A stretch of DNA of 64,000 bases from Pristionchus mayeri (lineage: Eukaryota; Nematoda; Chromadorea; Rhabditida; Neodiplogasteridae). The stretch's first letter is position 1. Every line of letters begins with the position of its first letter. Below the pieces are notes generated by a model that worked only from the letters and a program-made list of their open reading frames with translations, was not told the origin of the DNA and did not search any database. A program made the translations under genes and the position numbers. This document shows, piece after piece, positions 23,966-34,720 of this stretch. The stretch is taken from the NCBI GenBank assembly GCA_036245805.1, contig BTRK01000001.1:36716995-36780994 (forward strand), given 5' to 3'.

Positions 23966-24262
23966 TACTTTAAAATAGAGTAGCGTATCGGTGTTGTGTT
24001 TTGTGCGATTTTATGGTATCTAGCAGAAACACCCTACGTGCAACATATGACTTACTCGGTACTTTTTTAAAAAATAAAGATACTCATCTTCATTTCGATT
24101 TAATTTACAAGAATCAGTGAATGCATTTCCGGTTTACATCTTATATGCGTCCCCAATCCACCTCTTTAGGCAATGCTCTTCATCGTCCTCTTTCTGGCAA
24201 TGATCACATTTGTCTCAATTACAATTGCAGAGCACGGCACGGTGAGAAGAGATTATTTTCAC

Positions 24263-24296
24263 AACAAAAACAAAAACAAAAACAAAAACAAAAACA
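24263..24296 (+). repeat. (AAAAAC)n hexanucleotide repeat
   Basis: About five to six AAAAAC units within a 66-base intron that has no stop codon in the coding frame. If the intron is retained, the repeat codes for alternating Lys and Asn. Confidence 0.85.
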
Positions 24297-24597
24297 ACAC
24301 CGTTCAGAAGGATATCTTCTACATATTCGCCTCTCTAACAGCCCTGACCGGGGCACTGGCCTACATTGTCGGAGGATTTATCAAGTGCATAAACGCAGCT
24401 CGTCGCTTGATTGTAGAGGAAAAAGCGAGGAAATATGATGTTGTGTATCAACAAATACATCCGAAATAAACCATCAGTGTTCTTTTTTTTCATAAACTCG
24501 TTTCGATCAGAGCTCGACAAAGGATATTGCTGTACTCTTCACACTATCACACTACACAGGCTTAGAGATTGAGTAAATTGAAAGGATGAAAGGCCCA

Positions 24598-24690
24598 GTT
24601 TCTCTAGCACATAAACGCAGCTCGCTAAGTGGACACGTAGGAGAAGAAAATGATCACGAGAAAATTTCATGTTGTGGATCAATAATTGTC
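24598..24690 (+). pseudogene. fragment of the last exon of array member 3
   Basis: CATAAACGCAGCTCGCTAAG..GAGGAGAAGAAAATGATCACG..TGTTGTGGATCAATAAT resembles the end of the exon at 24,390-24,465 (CATAAACGCAGCTCGTCGCT.. TGTTGTGTATCAACAAAT). It is a local duplicate, as after member 1. Confidence 0.55.
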
Positions 24691-24907
24691 ATGCAATAAC
24701 GAGAATTGAAATCAGTTCAATCATTCCTCCTTCTTTTCTTCACATAGTATGATAGCATTAGAGTTCGATAAACGATTCCACTTTCTTCATTTATCTTTCT
24801 ATCGCATCCAGCCAGGTCTAGATAGTGTGAATAATGAAACGATTGAGTAAAAATGGTCTGACTCTCCTCATTGTACACGCTTTCTCCCCAGTTTGAGAAA
24901 CCGAGAG

Positions 24908-24993
24908 CAATGGTCTGACTCTCTTCAGTTTACATGCTCTCTCGCCGGTCAGATAGACGAGATAGCACGCAAACTGAAGAGAGTCAGAACAAC
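24908..24993. repeat. CTCTCTC hairpin repeat
   Basis: GGTCTGACTCTCTTCAGTTT .. AAACTGAAGAGAGTCAGAAC around a CTCGCCGGTCAGATAGACGAG loop region. A second, diverged half lies just left at 24,858-24,905. Confidence 0.8.
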
Positions 24994-25145
24994 TATGAAC
25001 TGTCGGCACAATAACAGAGCAGAAATTTGGACTCTGCTTTCGATTCTTCCTCCTCTTCTCCTTCGCGTGATCGTTTCGCTTTACATCAATGATCGAGGGC
25101 AGCGAGAAGAAGCAAAAAGAGCTAACTCCCCATCCTTTCTTCTCC

Positions 25146-25232
25146 GTCCTGATCGTCTGATTCTCTTCATTACGCACGCTATCTCGCTCACTCTAACCGA
25201 TGGGAGATAGTGTAGGATGAAGAATGTCAGAC
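25146..25232. repeat. CTCTCTC hairpin repeat (diverged copy)
   Basis: GATCGTCTGATTCTCTTCAT .. ATGAAGAATGTCAGACACTT, with GCTATCTCGC and GGGAGATAGTG inside. Confidence 0.65.
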
Positions 25233-25673
25233 ACTTCCCTCCGTTTTTCTCCTTCCTTCCGCCATCGTCTCTCGTTGTCCGGCACTATCTCGGTTCGTAA
25301 TGTTAGTCACAGCCAGTTTGCTATTGTGCGAATGTTTCCGTAAAGTGCATGTGATTCACATGCATTTGTCCGTGTTTTCCGTTTTCGAAGCGTCTAGAGT
25401 TCGAAATTAGTGTCTCCGTTTCATAATTTCGCTCAATCCTTCTATCGATTGTATACATCAATAGATCGCGTGACAGGAAGAGACCGTGAAATCTTCTCTT
25501 GAGCTCTTTTCTCGATCGCTTAAGCCTTCACAAATATTGCATCGTTCGCTTCCTGTTCCTATTCTCATCCTGATTTATGTGTTATCGACTCGCAACGATT
25601 TGCATTTTATGTTTCTTTGACGATCCAATCTGTTTCTTTCAATCATACAAAATCCGGTTGGTTTCAGTGAAAC

Positions 25674-27028
25674 ATGACGATTCCTTCTGCACCTCCTCAA
25701 TACACTGCCATTCATGCCCATGCTCCAACCCAAATTCCCATAAACTCAGTCCCGATGGTCAAACGCAAGGACCCGCTCGTAAGTCGAATGTATTGATATT
25801 CATTTTTAATTTTTAAATATGACACTGAAATTCACTGCCGATTACCTTTCGAATCATTTTAGTAAGGAATTGTAGGGTTATTCTGTTTAGATTAGATAAG
25901 TTGATTCTAGAATTTTCAGAAAATCGCGATGGAATCGATTATAATCTGCTTGATTTGCACTTTGCTCTTCACAGCAGCTGCTCTCGCGTATGCGGTGAGC
26001 GTGATTTTCATTACTTTTAATTGTTTTCGTTTAAAAGACATGCAATTAACTGCAAATGGCGCACTTCTAGTTCAGGAAAAGTCTAAAAAATGCCATCTTG
26101 CAACGTTTTAATTTTTAGTAGTTATCCTACTTTATCGGCTACAAAATGAAATTTCCAATTCAGGAAAAGACGAAAGAGACGATTTGGATACTCGGCATCG
26201 CTCTTCCCTCAGTCATCGTGCTCCTCAGTGGATTGTACGGAGTAGACCAGAAGAAACCGAACTTTATCGTGCCGCTGATTGTCGTATCGGTAATACTTTT
26301 AATTATTCGGGCAAAATACTCATTTTTCGATGAATATTTGGAACTATACGAATTTCCATGTGCTTTGAGATCAAAATATCTTTCTAATATGCTGAATTGC
26401 TAGAAAGTAGAGGTTCTAATATATTTTCCAATAGTGAAGAAACGTACAGTGTATTTTCTCGATGTGTTAGGTGAAGTATATAAAATGCTGGTTTTTATTT
26501 ACTCTATCAGGGCAAGAAGATGGTAATTCAGATTATCTTCATCGGCCTGGTGATCATTGCCACCTTCACGATGATTGTATATCTAATAATGCAAAATGAT
26601 AAGGCAAGATTCTCGGTAAGTCTTCGTTAAATCTGGTACGGAATTAAAACATCTATATCAATGGAAAGTAGCTACAAATTTCCAAAATATCGAGAATATT
26701 AATGCAAGTATATCAGCTACAAAACTTTGTGCGCCCTCTCTAGCGTTTCAAAATCTGTAGTTCCAAAATAAGTCTTCTGATTTGAGATTCGTCATATTCT
26801 CGTCTCCGTTTTTTCCCCGCTCTTCTTCGGTTTCGCACTGGCTTGCGTCGGTAATATATTCATTGTTTAAATTATGTTTGGTTATAATTATTCCCAGGAG
26901 GCTATCTCATGGAGCACACTCTGACCGCCCGTAGCATTGTCATCCAAGAAAAGGCTGGGAGAAAGCAGAAATACGAGGCAGTCCACACTCCATCTCATAT
27001 CCCCATATTTACGGAGATTTCACAATAG
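25674..27028 (+). CDS. four-transmembrane protein with N-terminal PPxY, array member 4
   Basis: Exons: 25674-25778, 25920-25994, 26164-26289, 26511-26615, 26787-26850, 26898-27028, 201 residues; the phases are 0 except 1 at the last junction. The cytosolic N-tail is proline-rich with PPQY (MTIPSAPPQYTAIHAHAP), a PPxY motif of the kind bound by WW domains of Nedd4-type ubiquitin ligases. TM segments: MESIIICLICTLLFTAAALA, WILGIALPSVIVLLSGLYG, IIFIGLVIIATFTMIVYLIM and ILVSVFSPLFFGFALACVGG. Family motif LYGVDQKKPNFIVPLIVVS. Basic C-tail (IQEKAGRKQKYEA). The acceptor of exon 5 (TTTGAG at 26786) is not typical; the exon was chosen because it restores a fourth TM in frame. A TTTCAG lies 6 bases before the ATG. 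Just before exon 3, at 26,072-26,110, is a GGAAAAGTCTAAAAAATG scrap resembling its start. Confidence 0.75.
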
Positions 27029-27203
27029 CCACGCATTTCGAATTTCTTTGTTTTGGCAGATTGATAAATTTCCTGAGAAAGTTTTATCATTTGTATCTAC
27101 TGCCCATTGTATCTACTTTGAACGTTCTCTAAACTCGGGGGCAACATGATGAATAAAAGGCGCAAGTTTCCGCACTTTATCACCACTTTCCCTACCCAGC
27201 AGT

Positions 27204-27292
27204 AATCGTCTGACTCTCTTCATTCCATATGCTCTCTCGCTTTCTCTATCCGACGAGAGAGCGTGCAAAACGTGGAGAGTCAGACCATGGAA
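27204..27292. repeat. CTCTCTC hairpin repeat
   Basis: AATCGTCTGACTCTCTTCAT at the left, with CGTGGAGAGTCAGACCATGG at the right, and a CTCTCTCGCTTTCTCTATCCGACGAGAGAG core. Confidence 0.78.
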
Positions 27293-27645
27293 TTAACAGC
27301 TCTCTCAAAATCCCCAGAGAGCTGTCAATTCGCCGGGAATCCTCGTCCGCGTGAGTCATGGACAGAAATGCGCGAAAGGCGCTCGATTCTCTATACTTCG
27401 TTTCTCTGTTTCTGGCGCGTTTTATGCCCCACTTGCCCCGTTCTTCCAGGAAATTATTCTGGGTTCTCGCATATTTTCGCTCCTTCTCCCCGATTTTAGT
27501 GCTCGAGAAACAGTCCGTTGCCCCTTTGTGTCAGCCACTCTCGACGAATGAGAAAGAGCAGAAACTGAATTATTTACACCCCTTTTCTTTTTTATGACGG
27601 CCGAATGCCCAAATATATTTTCAGGACTAGAGTGCAAAGTACGGA

Positions 27646-29382
27646 ATGGCCTTGCCCGATCCTCCGCCTGCTTACGACAAGATTTACGAGGTTATATCTA
27701 CAGATATTGATTAATTTTATTAATTAAAATTAATTTCGTAAGATTATTAATAATCTTAACAAGGTCGAACCATCATCGATCGAGCCCCTCAATCCCCCAA
27801 GATACCCAGCCTTCCTGCACAGTCAAAGAAGCAGCACTGGGGTGAGTAGTGAACGCAAATCGGCGCGTGCTCTCCTCATCTCGTACGCGCTCTTTTGCTC
27901 TGTCTGACGCACACGAAATGAACAGAATTGACTTGAAAATCATGAGGAAATGGATATCTTCAAAACTTTCTGGAATTGACTTTATGAGAGGCCTCAATAA
28001 ACTATACAAATCAACATTTTTAAAAAATCAGGTTCGTCAACCAGATCGGGCTCCTCTCATCCTGTCCGAGTCGCAAGCTTTTGTTACGGATCCTGCAGCT
28101 TCGAGCAAACTGCCACTGAAATATGAGGTATTTTTAGTTTTTTTTCTTCTAGTTTCTCTTTCAAGAGACGTCTTTCATTACTGAAATGCGCATAATGGAA
28201 TGCGGTTCTAGCCATTATTCTCACCTTTTTATCCGATTTCAAATTGAATTGAAATGCAGCACGAATATTATCGGCGAGATTTTCGTTTACAATGCAGAAA
28301 TGCAGAAATGAAATGTGAAGAAATATTCAGAAATTTCTCGATGATAATTTATCGTCTGTTTCCAGTGGAAACAGACGATAAATTATCATCGAGAAATTTT
28401 CGAGTTCGAATTCGATCCTGCAACCCTAGTTTCCATGCACTTTCCTCAGTGTTTGCTATTTCCAGAATCTCGCCAAGTTCTACATTCTCTTCTTCGCCGC
28501 CTTCTGCTGGCTCATGGTCGTGATTGGACTTCTGGTCAGTTTTCGATTTAGAACGAGCAGAGCATTTCTAAAAAAATATTCTGAGTATTCGGAGTGTCCC
28601 TGTCAATGGCAGCTCTGTTCTCATCTCAACTTTTATATAACTACTCAACACAACATTATTTTTATTCAGTAATAATTTCTTTCAGGGCATTCTCTACGAT
28701 ATCTCATTCCTGGCGTTCCTTGTGCTCGGGGTGGTGCCCTTTCCCTTCCTCCTCTATGGATATCGAGGAATAGAAGAGCGACGGCATCACTTAATAACGC
28801 CGCTAATTGCGTTCTCGGTGAGTACGAAAATTAGTTAGAAACAGCCTCGATATCTTCCCAAATTCAAGATCGACTGAAACCCTCATAAAATGCATTAATT
28901 TATCAACAAATCATGCAATGTAATTGTATCTGAATAATCTATTTTGTAGATAACATTGTTTATTCTCGAATTGCTGCTACTATTCGGCGGCGTGTTTTAC
29001 TACTTTCTGGAGATTTCTTCACGCAGTTTCAGCTCAGTTGTCAGAGTACGTCAATTGGATCCTTCTGACACATCCAACTAAGAAATTTCTTTTCCGCTCT
29101 GTCCGCATTTTTATATACACTTGAGTAGACTTCAAGAAGAGAATATCCCAATCTTTGATTAAAATGCTTATCCGCCGCACCGTTGATGAGATAGCGAACT
29201 GAACCTCGGATAGTCGTTTTTGAAAGTGCAGTTGAGCTCGCAAATCGGATATACATTTTCAGGATCGGATTTGGGTCGTTGTCATATCAGTGTGCATTCT
29301 GGTAGCTATCGTCCCTGGCCCAATTCACGCTATCGGCACGCTAATCTACATTCGGCACCAGCTAGTTAGGGCTGGCAGTTAG
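27646..29382 (+). CDS. four-transmembrane protein with N-terminal PPxY, array member 5
   Basis: Exons: 27646-27690, 27764-27841, 28032-28127, 28466-28534, 28686-28817, 28950-29045, 29263-29382, all phase 0, 211 residues. The long cytosolic N-tail begins MALPDPPPAYDKIYE, with PPAY (PPxY) and possible tyrosine sites. TM segments: FYILFFAAFCWLMVVIGLL, FLAFLVLGVVPFPFLLYG, ITLFILELLLLFGGVFYYFL and WVVVISVCILVAIVPGPIHA. Family motif YRGIEERRHHLITPLIAFS. The N-tail is spread over three small exons, more than in the siblings. A TTTTCAG lies 22 bases before the ATG, a possible trans-splice acceptor. A perfect hairpin lies in intron 3. Confidence 0.8.
28333..28400. repeat. perfect inverted repeat in an intron
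   Basis: TTCTCGATGATAATTTATCG.. is followed within two or three bases by its exact reverse complement (arms about 32 bases, centre at CCAGTGG near 28,366). Perfect identity points to a recent origin, or to an inversion-type duplication or assembly fold-back. Confidence 0.85.
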
Positions 29383-29755
29383 AGTTCTCTAAGAATATAT
29401 TGTACTTTACACGGTATCAATCCTCAAACAGCCCTGTGCACAATGTGGTTACGTTGATGCGAATTCGTATGGACGCTGATTATTATCTTCAATCGATTTG
29501 TTGCAAGCTATTGTATTATTTTATCCTCATTCGGGTGTCTTGATAAATGCATATTATCAGACAGCTGTACAATCAGTGTATTACTTCGTACAATATTTAG
29601 CTCTTACTACCTCGCGAGGCCATTGAGCAGCCAATTATCGCCCGGGGGGAACAGAATGGATTCGAGAGTTCTCAAATTGATTTGCTGTCTCTTTAGTTAT
29701 CACATTCATTCGGAGTACATACATGTTTAAGAATGTGGAATATGAAAAGACGGAG

Positions 29756-29850
29756 GAATCGTCTGACTCTCTCCAAACCACACGCTCTCTCCTCGATGAG
29801 AGTGAGCGAGAGAGTGTATGGTAAGGAGAGACCGAGACCATTGATCGAAC
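29756..29850. repeat. CTCTCTC hairpin repeat
   Basis: AATCGTCTGACTCTCTCCAA .. GAGAGTGTATGGTAAGGAGAG..GACCATTG around CTCGATGAGAGTGAGCGAG. Confidence 0.72.
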
Positions 29851-30159
29851 AGACGGAGGACAAGTGCTGTTATAATGTGTTCGCTGCCATGAAGTGCCCG
29901 TCCAACTGACATCAGATCGAACGCATTAGTGTTCGAAAAAATGAGATCTCTTCATTCCATACACTCTCTGGCAACTCCTAAACGAGCGTAATCGAGATAC
30001 TGTGAAATGCTTTTCGAGCTATACTCTCTAAGAAACGCTCTCAACTGCTCTATTTAAGTGTTCCACCTCAAGTCAGTCTTGCAATTCTTGGCATGTTTGA
30101 AGACTATTTGAATTCGAAATTTTTTTGTCTTTTCGGACTAATTTTGTCAAATTAAGGCA

Positions 30160-31296
30160 ATGGGAGTAGCTGTGGAGCCATTAGACCTGGACTGGGAAGA
30201 TTGCAAACCGATGTTTCTCAAGAGATTAGTTCAGTGTGCAGCTTGTTCTTTCCTGTTTTTGACAATATGCACAATCACCTTTTCCGTCGCGGTCTGGACA
30301 TTGGCTGAAGTGAGTTTTATTTGAATTATAGATATTTTGTTATATATTTAAATATTGTTTCTGCTTCTGGCTCTCGAATTCTTTAACAGAGCTTACTAAC
30401 AGGGGTGTAAGGTACGTTTTTATGCGTAAATCTAGTGTACATTTTATTAATTTCTATGTTTAATCTTAATAAAATTGTTTGCCTGTATTTGGCGTTCAAA
30501 TCCGCTCTTACCTCTTGAAAAGAATGCAACAGGTTGCAAAACAAAATACAGAATCCCTCAACCTTCGCATTCGTATTCCGTACTCTTCTCATCGTGAATA
30601 TGATCCTGCAAGCGATTTGCATCATCAGCACATGCCTGGCAATACGCCTCCGCAAGGCCTTCCTATGCTCGCCTTTGCTCCTATATGCAGTGAGCGAATA
30701 CCGAATACTAATTGCCAGCAATCGTCTGACTCTCTTCAGTTCACGCTCTCTCGCCGATCAGAGAGACGAGAGAGCGTGCAAACTGAAGAGAGTCAGACGA
30801 TTGCTCTTAATTGAACACAAAAATATCAATAGGTTGTGTTGTTCGTAATATCCATCGTCCAAGTGGGGATAAGCACACATGAAAAGGTGGGTCCAAATCA
30901 TGTATGCATTAATCGCTCACAATAAAAATATAGTTTAAAAAATTCAGGGGAAGGGAAAGGGGGTATATAGAGCTTCCGAATCGCGTCACATAGTACTATC
31001 AATCAGTCAATCAATCAATTTATCTTCTCAGGCGATAGACGCTCAGAGGATGATAGGTCGATAGTCATTAGTTGAATTAGTTCACTAGTCGCATAATACA
31101 GTTTTTCCAAATACAATTCTGCAAAACCGTAAATGCATTCTTTCAGGAAGTGCTCGACTACTGCCAAATTTATGGAAACCTCATGTTTTTATGGTGTAGT
31201 TGTGCGATTTTTCAATTCATCTCCACGCTTCGATTCATCGAGGAGTATGAGGATGAAAGACGGATAAATGATGCCCCTGTCGACAGCAAATGCTGA
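30160..31296 (+). CDS. four-transmembrane protein, array member 6 (diverged)
   Basis: Exons: 30160-30309, 30552-30689, 30833-30886, 31147-31296, all phase 0, 163 residues. TM segments: CAACSFLFLTICTITFSVAVW, TLLIVNMILQAICIISTCLA, VVLFVISIVQVGIS and FLWCSCAIFQFISTL. The N-tail is acidic (EPLDLDWEDCKP); the C-tail is acidic too (EEYEDERRINDAPVDSKC), unlike the basic tails of members 1-5. The YG[IV][DE] motif is not present, so it is placed in the array by position, size, phase-0 introns and four-TM layout rather than by sequence. Intron 2 consists almost entirely of a hairpin repeat. Confidence 0.68.
30718..30811. repeat. CTCTCTC hairpin repeat, best copy
   Basis: AATCGTCTGACTCTCTTCAG and AACTGAAGAGAGTCAGACGATTGCTC form a nearly perfect stem of about 40 base pairs with a short loop at CGATCAGAGAGACG. 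Diverged copies recur more than a dozen times in the window, in introns and between genes, with no coding capacity. It fills intron 2 of the 30,160 gene. Confidence 0.85.
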
Positions 31297-31320
31297 GCTC
31301 AATCGCGGACCGCCCGTTCG

Positions 31321-31403
31321 AGCACTAGGCCGGATGACAACTATGACGTCATGCCGCCTTTGGTATATCAGCATGGCGTCACAGTTCTCATCCGACCTAA
31401 TGC
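31321..31403. mobile_element. short palindromic MITE (CACTAGG family), copy 4
   Basis: GCACTAGGCCGGATGACAAC .. AGTTCTCATCCGACCTAATGC with the TGACGTCATGCCGCCTTTGG core. It lies just after the stop of the 30,160 gene, in its probable 3' UTR. Confidence 0.82.
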
Positions 31404-31647
31404 ATTGTATCGCCCACAACAAATACTTTACACTATCCCATTTTCCGTTTTTCTTCACGTTTACGTTGCTCATTGTGCCTAGAGAATAAATAAACCTGCG
31501 GCCCAGAAAGTTGGCATTGGTTGGACCTCGATATTAGTCTCGCCAAATCTCCTCCAGAGTAGACGGAGTAACGATACCACACACGTCATTTGTGCTGTTT
31601 CTCGCCACTATAGAGGCAGGGAGAGTGCGGAGAATGGAGAGACGATA

Positions 31648-31740
31648 GCAATCATCTGACTCCCTTCAATTTGCATTCTCTCTCGTCTCTCTGATCGGTG
31701 AGATAGCGTGCAAACCGAAGAGAGTCAGACCATTACTCGG
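31648..31740. repeat. CTCTCTC hairpin repeat
   Basis: CAATCATCTGACTCCCTTCA .. CCGAAGAGAGTCAGACCATT, with CTCTCTCGTCTCTCTGATCGG inside. Confidence 0.78.
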
Positions 31741-32255
31741 AGACGATGATTTATAACTCCCCTCTCCTCTAATATTTAGTGCCTTATTCTCATAACTACT
31801 CACGAGTGGCAGAAGAAGTTTAAGCGTCTGGATTCTTCTTGCCTGCCCACTTGCTACTGCGAATCTCCTCCCTGTTCAGTCTTCAACTGACTATTTCCCG
31901 GCCTCGATAGATCGACATCCCATAGGTCGGCTCCGCGTTGCCGCTCAATCGATTGCGGGAGATTCTCGAATAATATCCTAATTCGATCTCAATCATCGCA
32001 TAACTCGTGCAAATCGAGCAATGTTGTTCTAACCCTCCGTTTGATAGATAGTGGAAGTCGCTGTCTCGACTGAAGGAATTCCGTCCAAAAGGAAGATTGC
32101 AAAATATGGAGGTTCAGTTATTGAGTTTCCTGCTTATTGAATTTTCATACTAAACCATGGAAATGCCATCATTTTAAGATAAAAAGTAATATAACTGTTT
32201 GGGTTACTCAAAGGGCGTGTAGCATAATTATGGTAGGCGTTGTTTCCGGTCATAA

Positions 32256-33552
32256 GAGCGACTATCTGAGAGAATTGAGCAATTCCAGCTATATGCCGTA
32301 CAACGAAAAATAAAGTCCAAATGTGAAGACTGTTTTAGGGGTAACTTTTCACATAGAGCTCGAAAATCGACCTTAGCAAGCCGTATCTCTGACCCCTCAT
32401 TTCATGTGTCGCGCTGTAGCTGGGTGGTCGGTTTTCGTATCTTTTGAATGGCTTATCCAAACCTCATAAATGTATAGTAATTCTGAAAAATCTCGACGAG
32501 ATAAGCATTTTTAACGCTGGAAATGAAAGGTTAGCTCATCTGTGAAAAAATTATGACCATTTGAATATTTTTCCATCACTCAACATTGACGTCCTGGAAA
32601 ATTTTAATCCGAATGCCCCTTTTAAATATGTTAGTTAGATTCTGCGTGAAAAGTTACCCGTTCTTCTTTTCTTCTAACCCGTTCTTCTAAGTTCTTCTTT
32701 TCGCTGAAAAAGTGGCCAATGCATGGGGTCTCCCGATTCGCCGAAGATGTCATTGTCGTAATTCTTTGTAGAAATATGTGCATTTCAGGCGAATCATCGC
32801 CAAATCAGATCAGTTTCGAACTATTTTTGACGATTCTAGAATACGTAAGTAAAAATACGCTGAAAAATTCGGGGTTTGGCTCAAGTCTAAAAATTCGATT
32901 TTTCCAACTTCGAAAAATCTCAATTTTGAACGTTGTTATCTTAAAACATTCAAATGAAATATCTCATATACTTTCTAAATCTTATAATAGGTACCGACAC
33001 AGATGAGAAAATGGTGTGGAGAGGCTCCTCAACAATTGCGATTCTTGAAATATTATTCGAAATACACATATTTCTACAAAGAATTACGACAATGACATCT
33101 TCGGCGATTCGGGAGACCCCATGCATTGGCCTCTTTTACAGCGAAAAGAAGTACCTAGGGTAACTTTTCACGTAGAATCTAACTAACATATTTAAAAAGG
33201 GGCATTCAGATTAAAATTTTCCAGGACGTCAATGTTGAGTGATAGAAAATTTTTCAAATAGTCATTTTTTTCCACAGATGAGCTAACCTTTCATTTCCAA
33301 CGTTAAAAAATGCTTATCTCGTCGAGATCTTTTAGAATTACTATACATTTATGAGGTTTGTATGAGCCGTTCAAAAGATACGAAAACCGACCACCCAGCT
33401 ACAGCGCGACACAGGAAATGAGGGATCAGAGATACGGCTTTCTAAGGTCGATTTTCAAACTCTACGTGAAAAGTTACCCCTAGAACAGTCTTCACATTTG
33501 GACTTTATTTTTCGTTGTACGGCACAAGGTTAGTTCTCTCAGATAGTCACTC
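32256..33552. mobile_element. 1.3-kb foldback element
   Basis: The left arm 32,256-about 32,786 and right arm about 33,059-33,552 are inverted copies; for example, CAAATGTGAAGACTGTTTTAGG near 32,320 returns inverted near 33,480. The loop is about 270 bases. No transposase is visible. It lies directly upstream of the doubtful seventh four-TM gene and may have separated it from its original 5' region. Confidence 0.85.
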
Positions 33553-33901
33553 ATAAGCTCTCATCACACGATTTTCTTATTCGTGCAGTGCTTTCTTAAT
33601 ATGAACAACCCGGACAACATGTTTCATCCTGGAAAAGGACGGCATTATTCTTACTGATGGCTGCCTTCACTATCATCTACTGCGTTGACATCGGGAATGT
33701 CCCTCTTGAGGAAAGTTCATTTGATGTACATTGTAGTTTTTATCATATAATATTAGATGCGTTTCCATAATGTTCACCCCTATTCCCAATCATGGATCCA
33801 CTGACCAACTGTAAGGCGTTTTCTAAACTGGTCAAATTGAAAGAGTATTGGGAATGCTAAGTTTAAGACCCGTTTATCGAACTGTAATTACGAAATTGTT
33901 G

Positions 33902-34148
33902 ACAAGGAATGGCCGCGAGGGTAGGCTGGAGTTTTTGAACGAGACCTAGCGGGATTGAAAGGGGATCAAATTCTATGAACTTCTACGTTTTTCATATCTG
34001 CTAAACGCCACTGTGAGTGTATGGGCTCATAGTGGGGAGAACGTTCATTTGTGAGGCTAAATTCCATTACCGAATTTGATCCTCTTTCGATCCCGCTAGG
34101 TCTCGTTCAAAAAGTCCAACCTACCCTCGTGATCATTTCTTGTAAGAT
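33902..34148. mobile_element. small foldback element
   Basis: Arms of about 75 bases: GAGGGTAGGCTGGAGTTTTT..GAGACCTAGCGGGAT at the left, ATCCCGCTAGGTCTCGTTC..AACCTACCCTCG at the right. It lies in an intron of the doubtful four-TM gene. Confidence 0.82.
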
Positions 34149-34619
34149 TAATTTTGCAAACTGTTTCAGAGTGGTCCAATAACGGCTGTTTCCGGAATTC
34201 TCAGTAGAAATCTTCTCCTGCAGTCGCTTTCCTTCATTTCCGCTCTCGTCGGTGTCTACTATATACAGCCGGTCTTACTCCTTCCGAATATACTCTTACA
34301 ACAACTCAAAATTGGTATTTACACTGTTTGGGCAACTTTTTGTAATAAACACACCGGAAACGATAGCAAAAATTGGAAAAGAAGGGAAATATTTCTCGAA
34401 GGTCTCAATTCATTCGCAGGTCCTGGTAACGCTATATTCCCTGTTTCCTATGGAATTCTCCGACACTGTGCTCAGCTACTACTTTCCGAATTTCACTCTT
34501 TCGGACCAGGTGCGATGACATTAGAGTTCGAAGTTCGATGAACACTACACTAGTTCCTTCATGTTACGCGCTGCGCCGAGTCGAGGGAATGTGGAAAAAT
34601 GAGTGCACGAATTACGATG

Positions 34620-34720
34620 TCAAGAGCAATCGTCTGACTCTCTTCAGTTTGCGCTCTCTCTCGTCTCTCTGACAGGCGAGAGAGCGTGCACACTGGAGAG
34701 AGTCAGACCATTGCTCGATG
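34620..34720. repeat. CTCTCTC hairpin repeat
   Basis: CAATCGTCTGACTCTCTTCA .. CTGGAGAGAGTCAGACCATTG with near-perfect stems around CTCGTCTCTCTGACAGGCGAG. It lies in the last intron of the doubtful gene. Confidence 0.82.

Larger units (their letters stand above)
21964..24469 (+). pseudogene. four-transmembrane array member 3, disrupted
   Basis: Recognisable exons: first exon from ATG 21964 (MPLFRLVPTPLEMLTHVTVH, like member 4), 22274-22351 (SIAKKCILTAFVLSFWIAVL), 22453-22568 (central exon), 24170-24241 (MLFIVLFLAMITFVSITIA) and 24308-24469 (last TM and basic tail). Damage: the first exon lacks a good in-phase donor (GCAAAT where siblings have GTAAGT, and one base out of register); the central exon has an in-frame TGA at 22486-22488 and a net length change, so GFYGIER and the expected IIPLMAYS lie in different frames. 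A mariner-like element sits in the following intron, and a second scrap of the central exon (about 24,010-24,059) lies beyond it. Exons 4 and 5 remain open and could still be read as a 98-residue frame through a 66-base intron. Siblings on both sides are intact. Confidence 0.72.

Noticed and set aside
24173..24469. Independent 98-residue gene
   Set aside because: Its two halves are the last two exons of the four-TM pseudogene separated by a short intron. Kept only as a possible retained-intron product.
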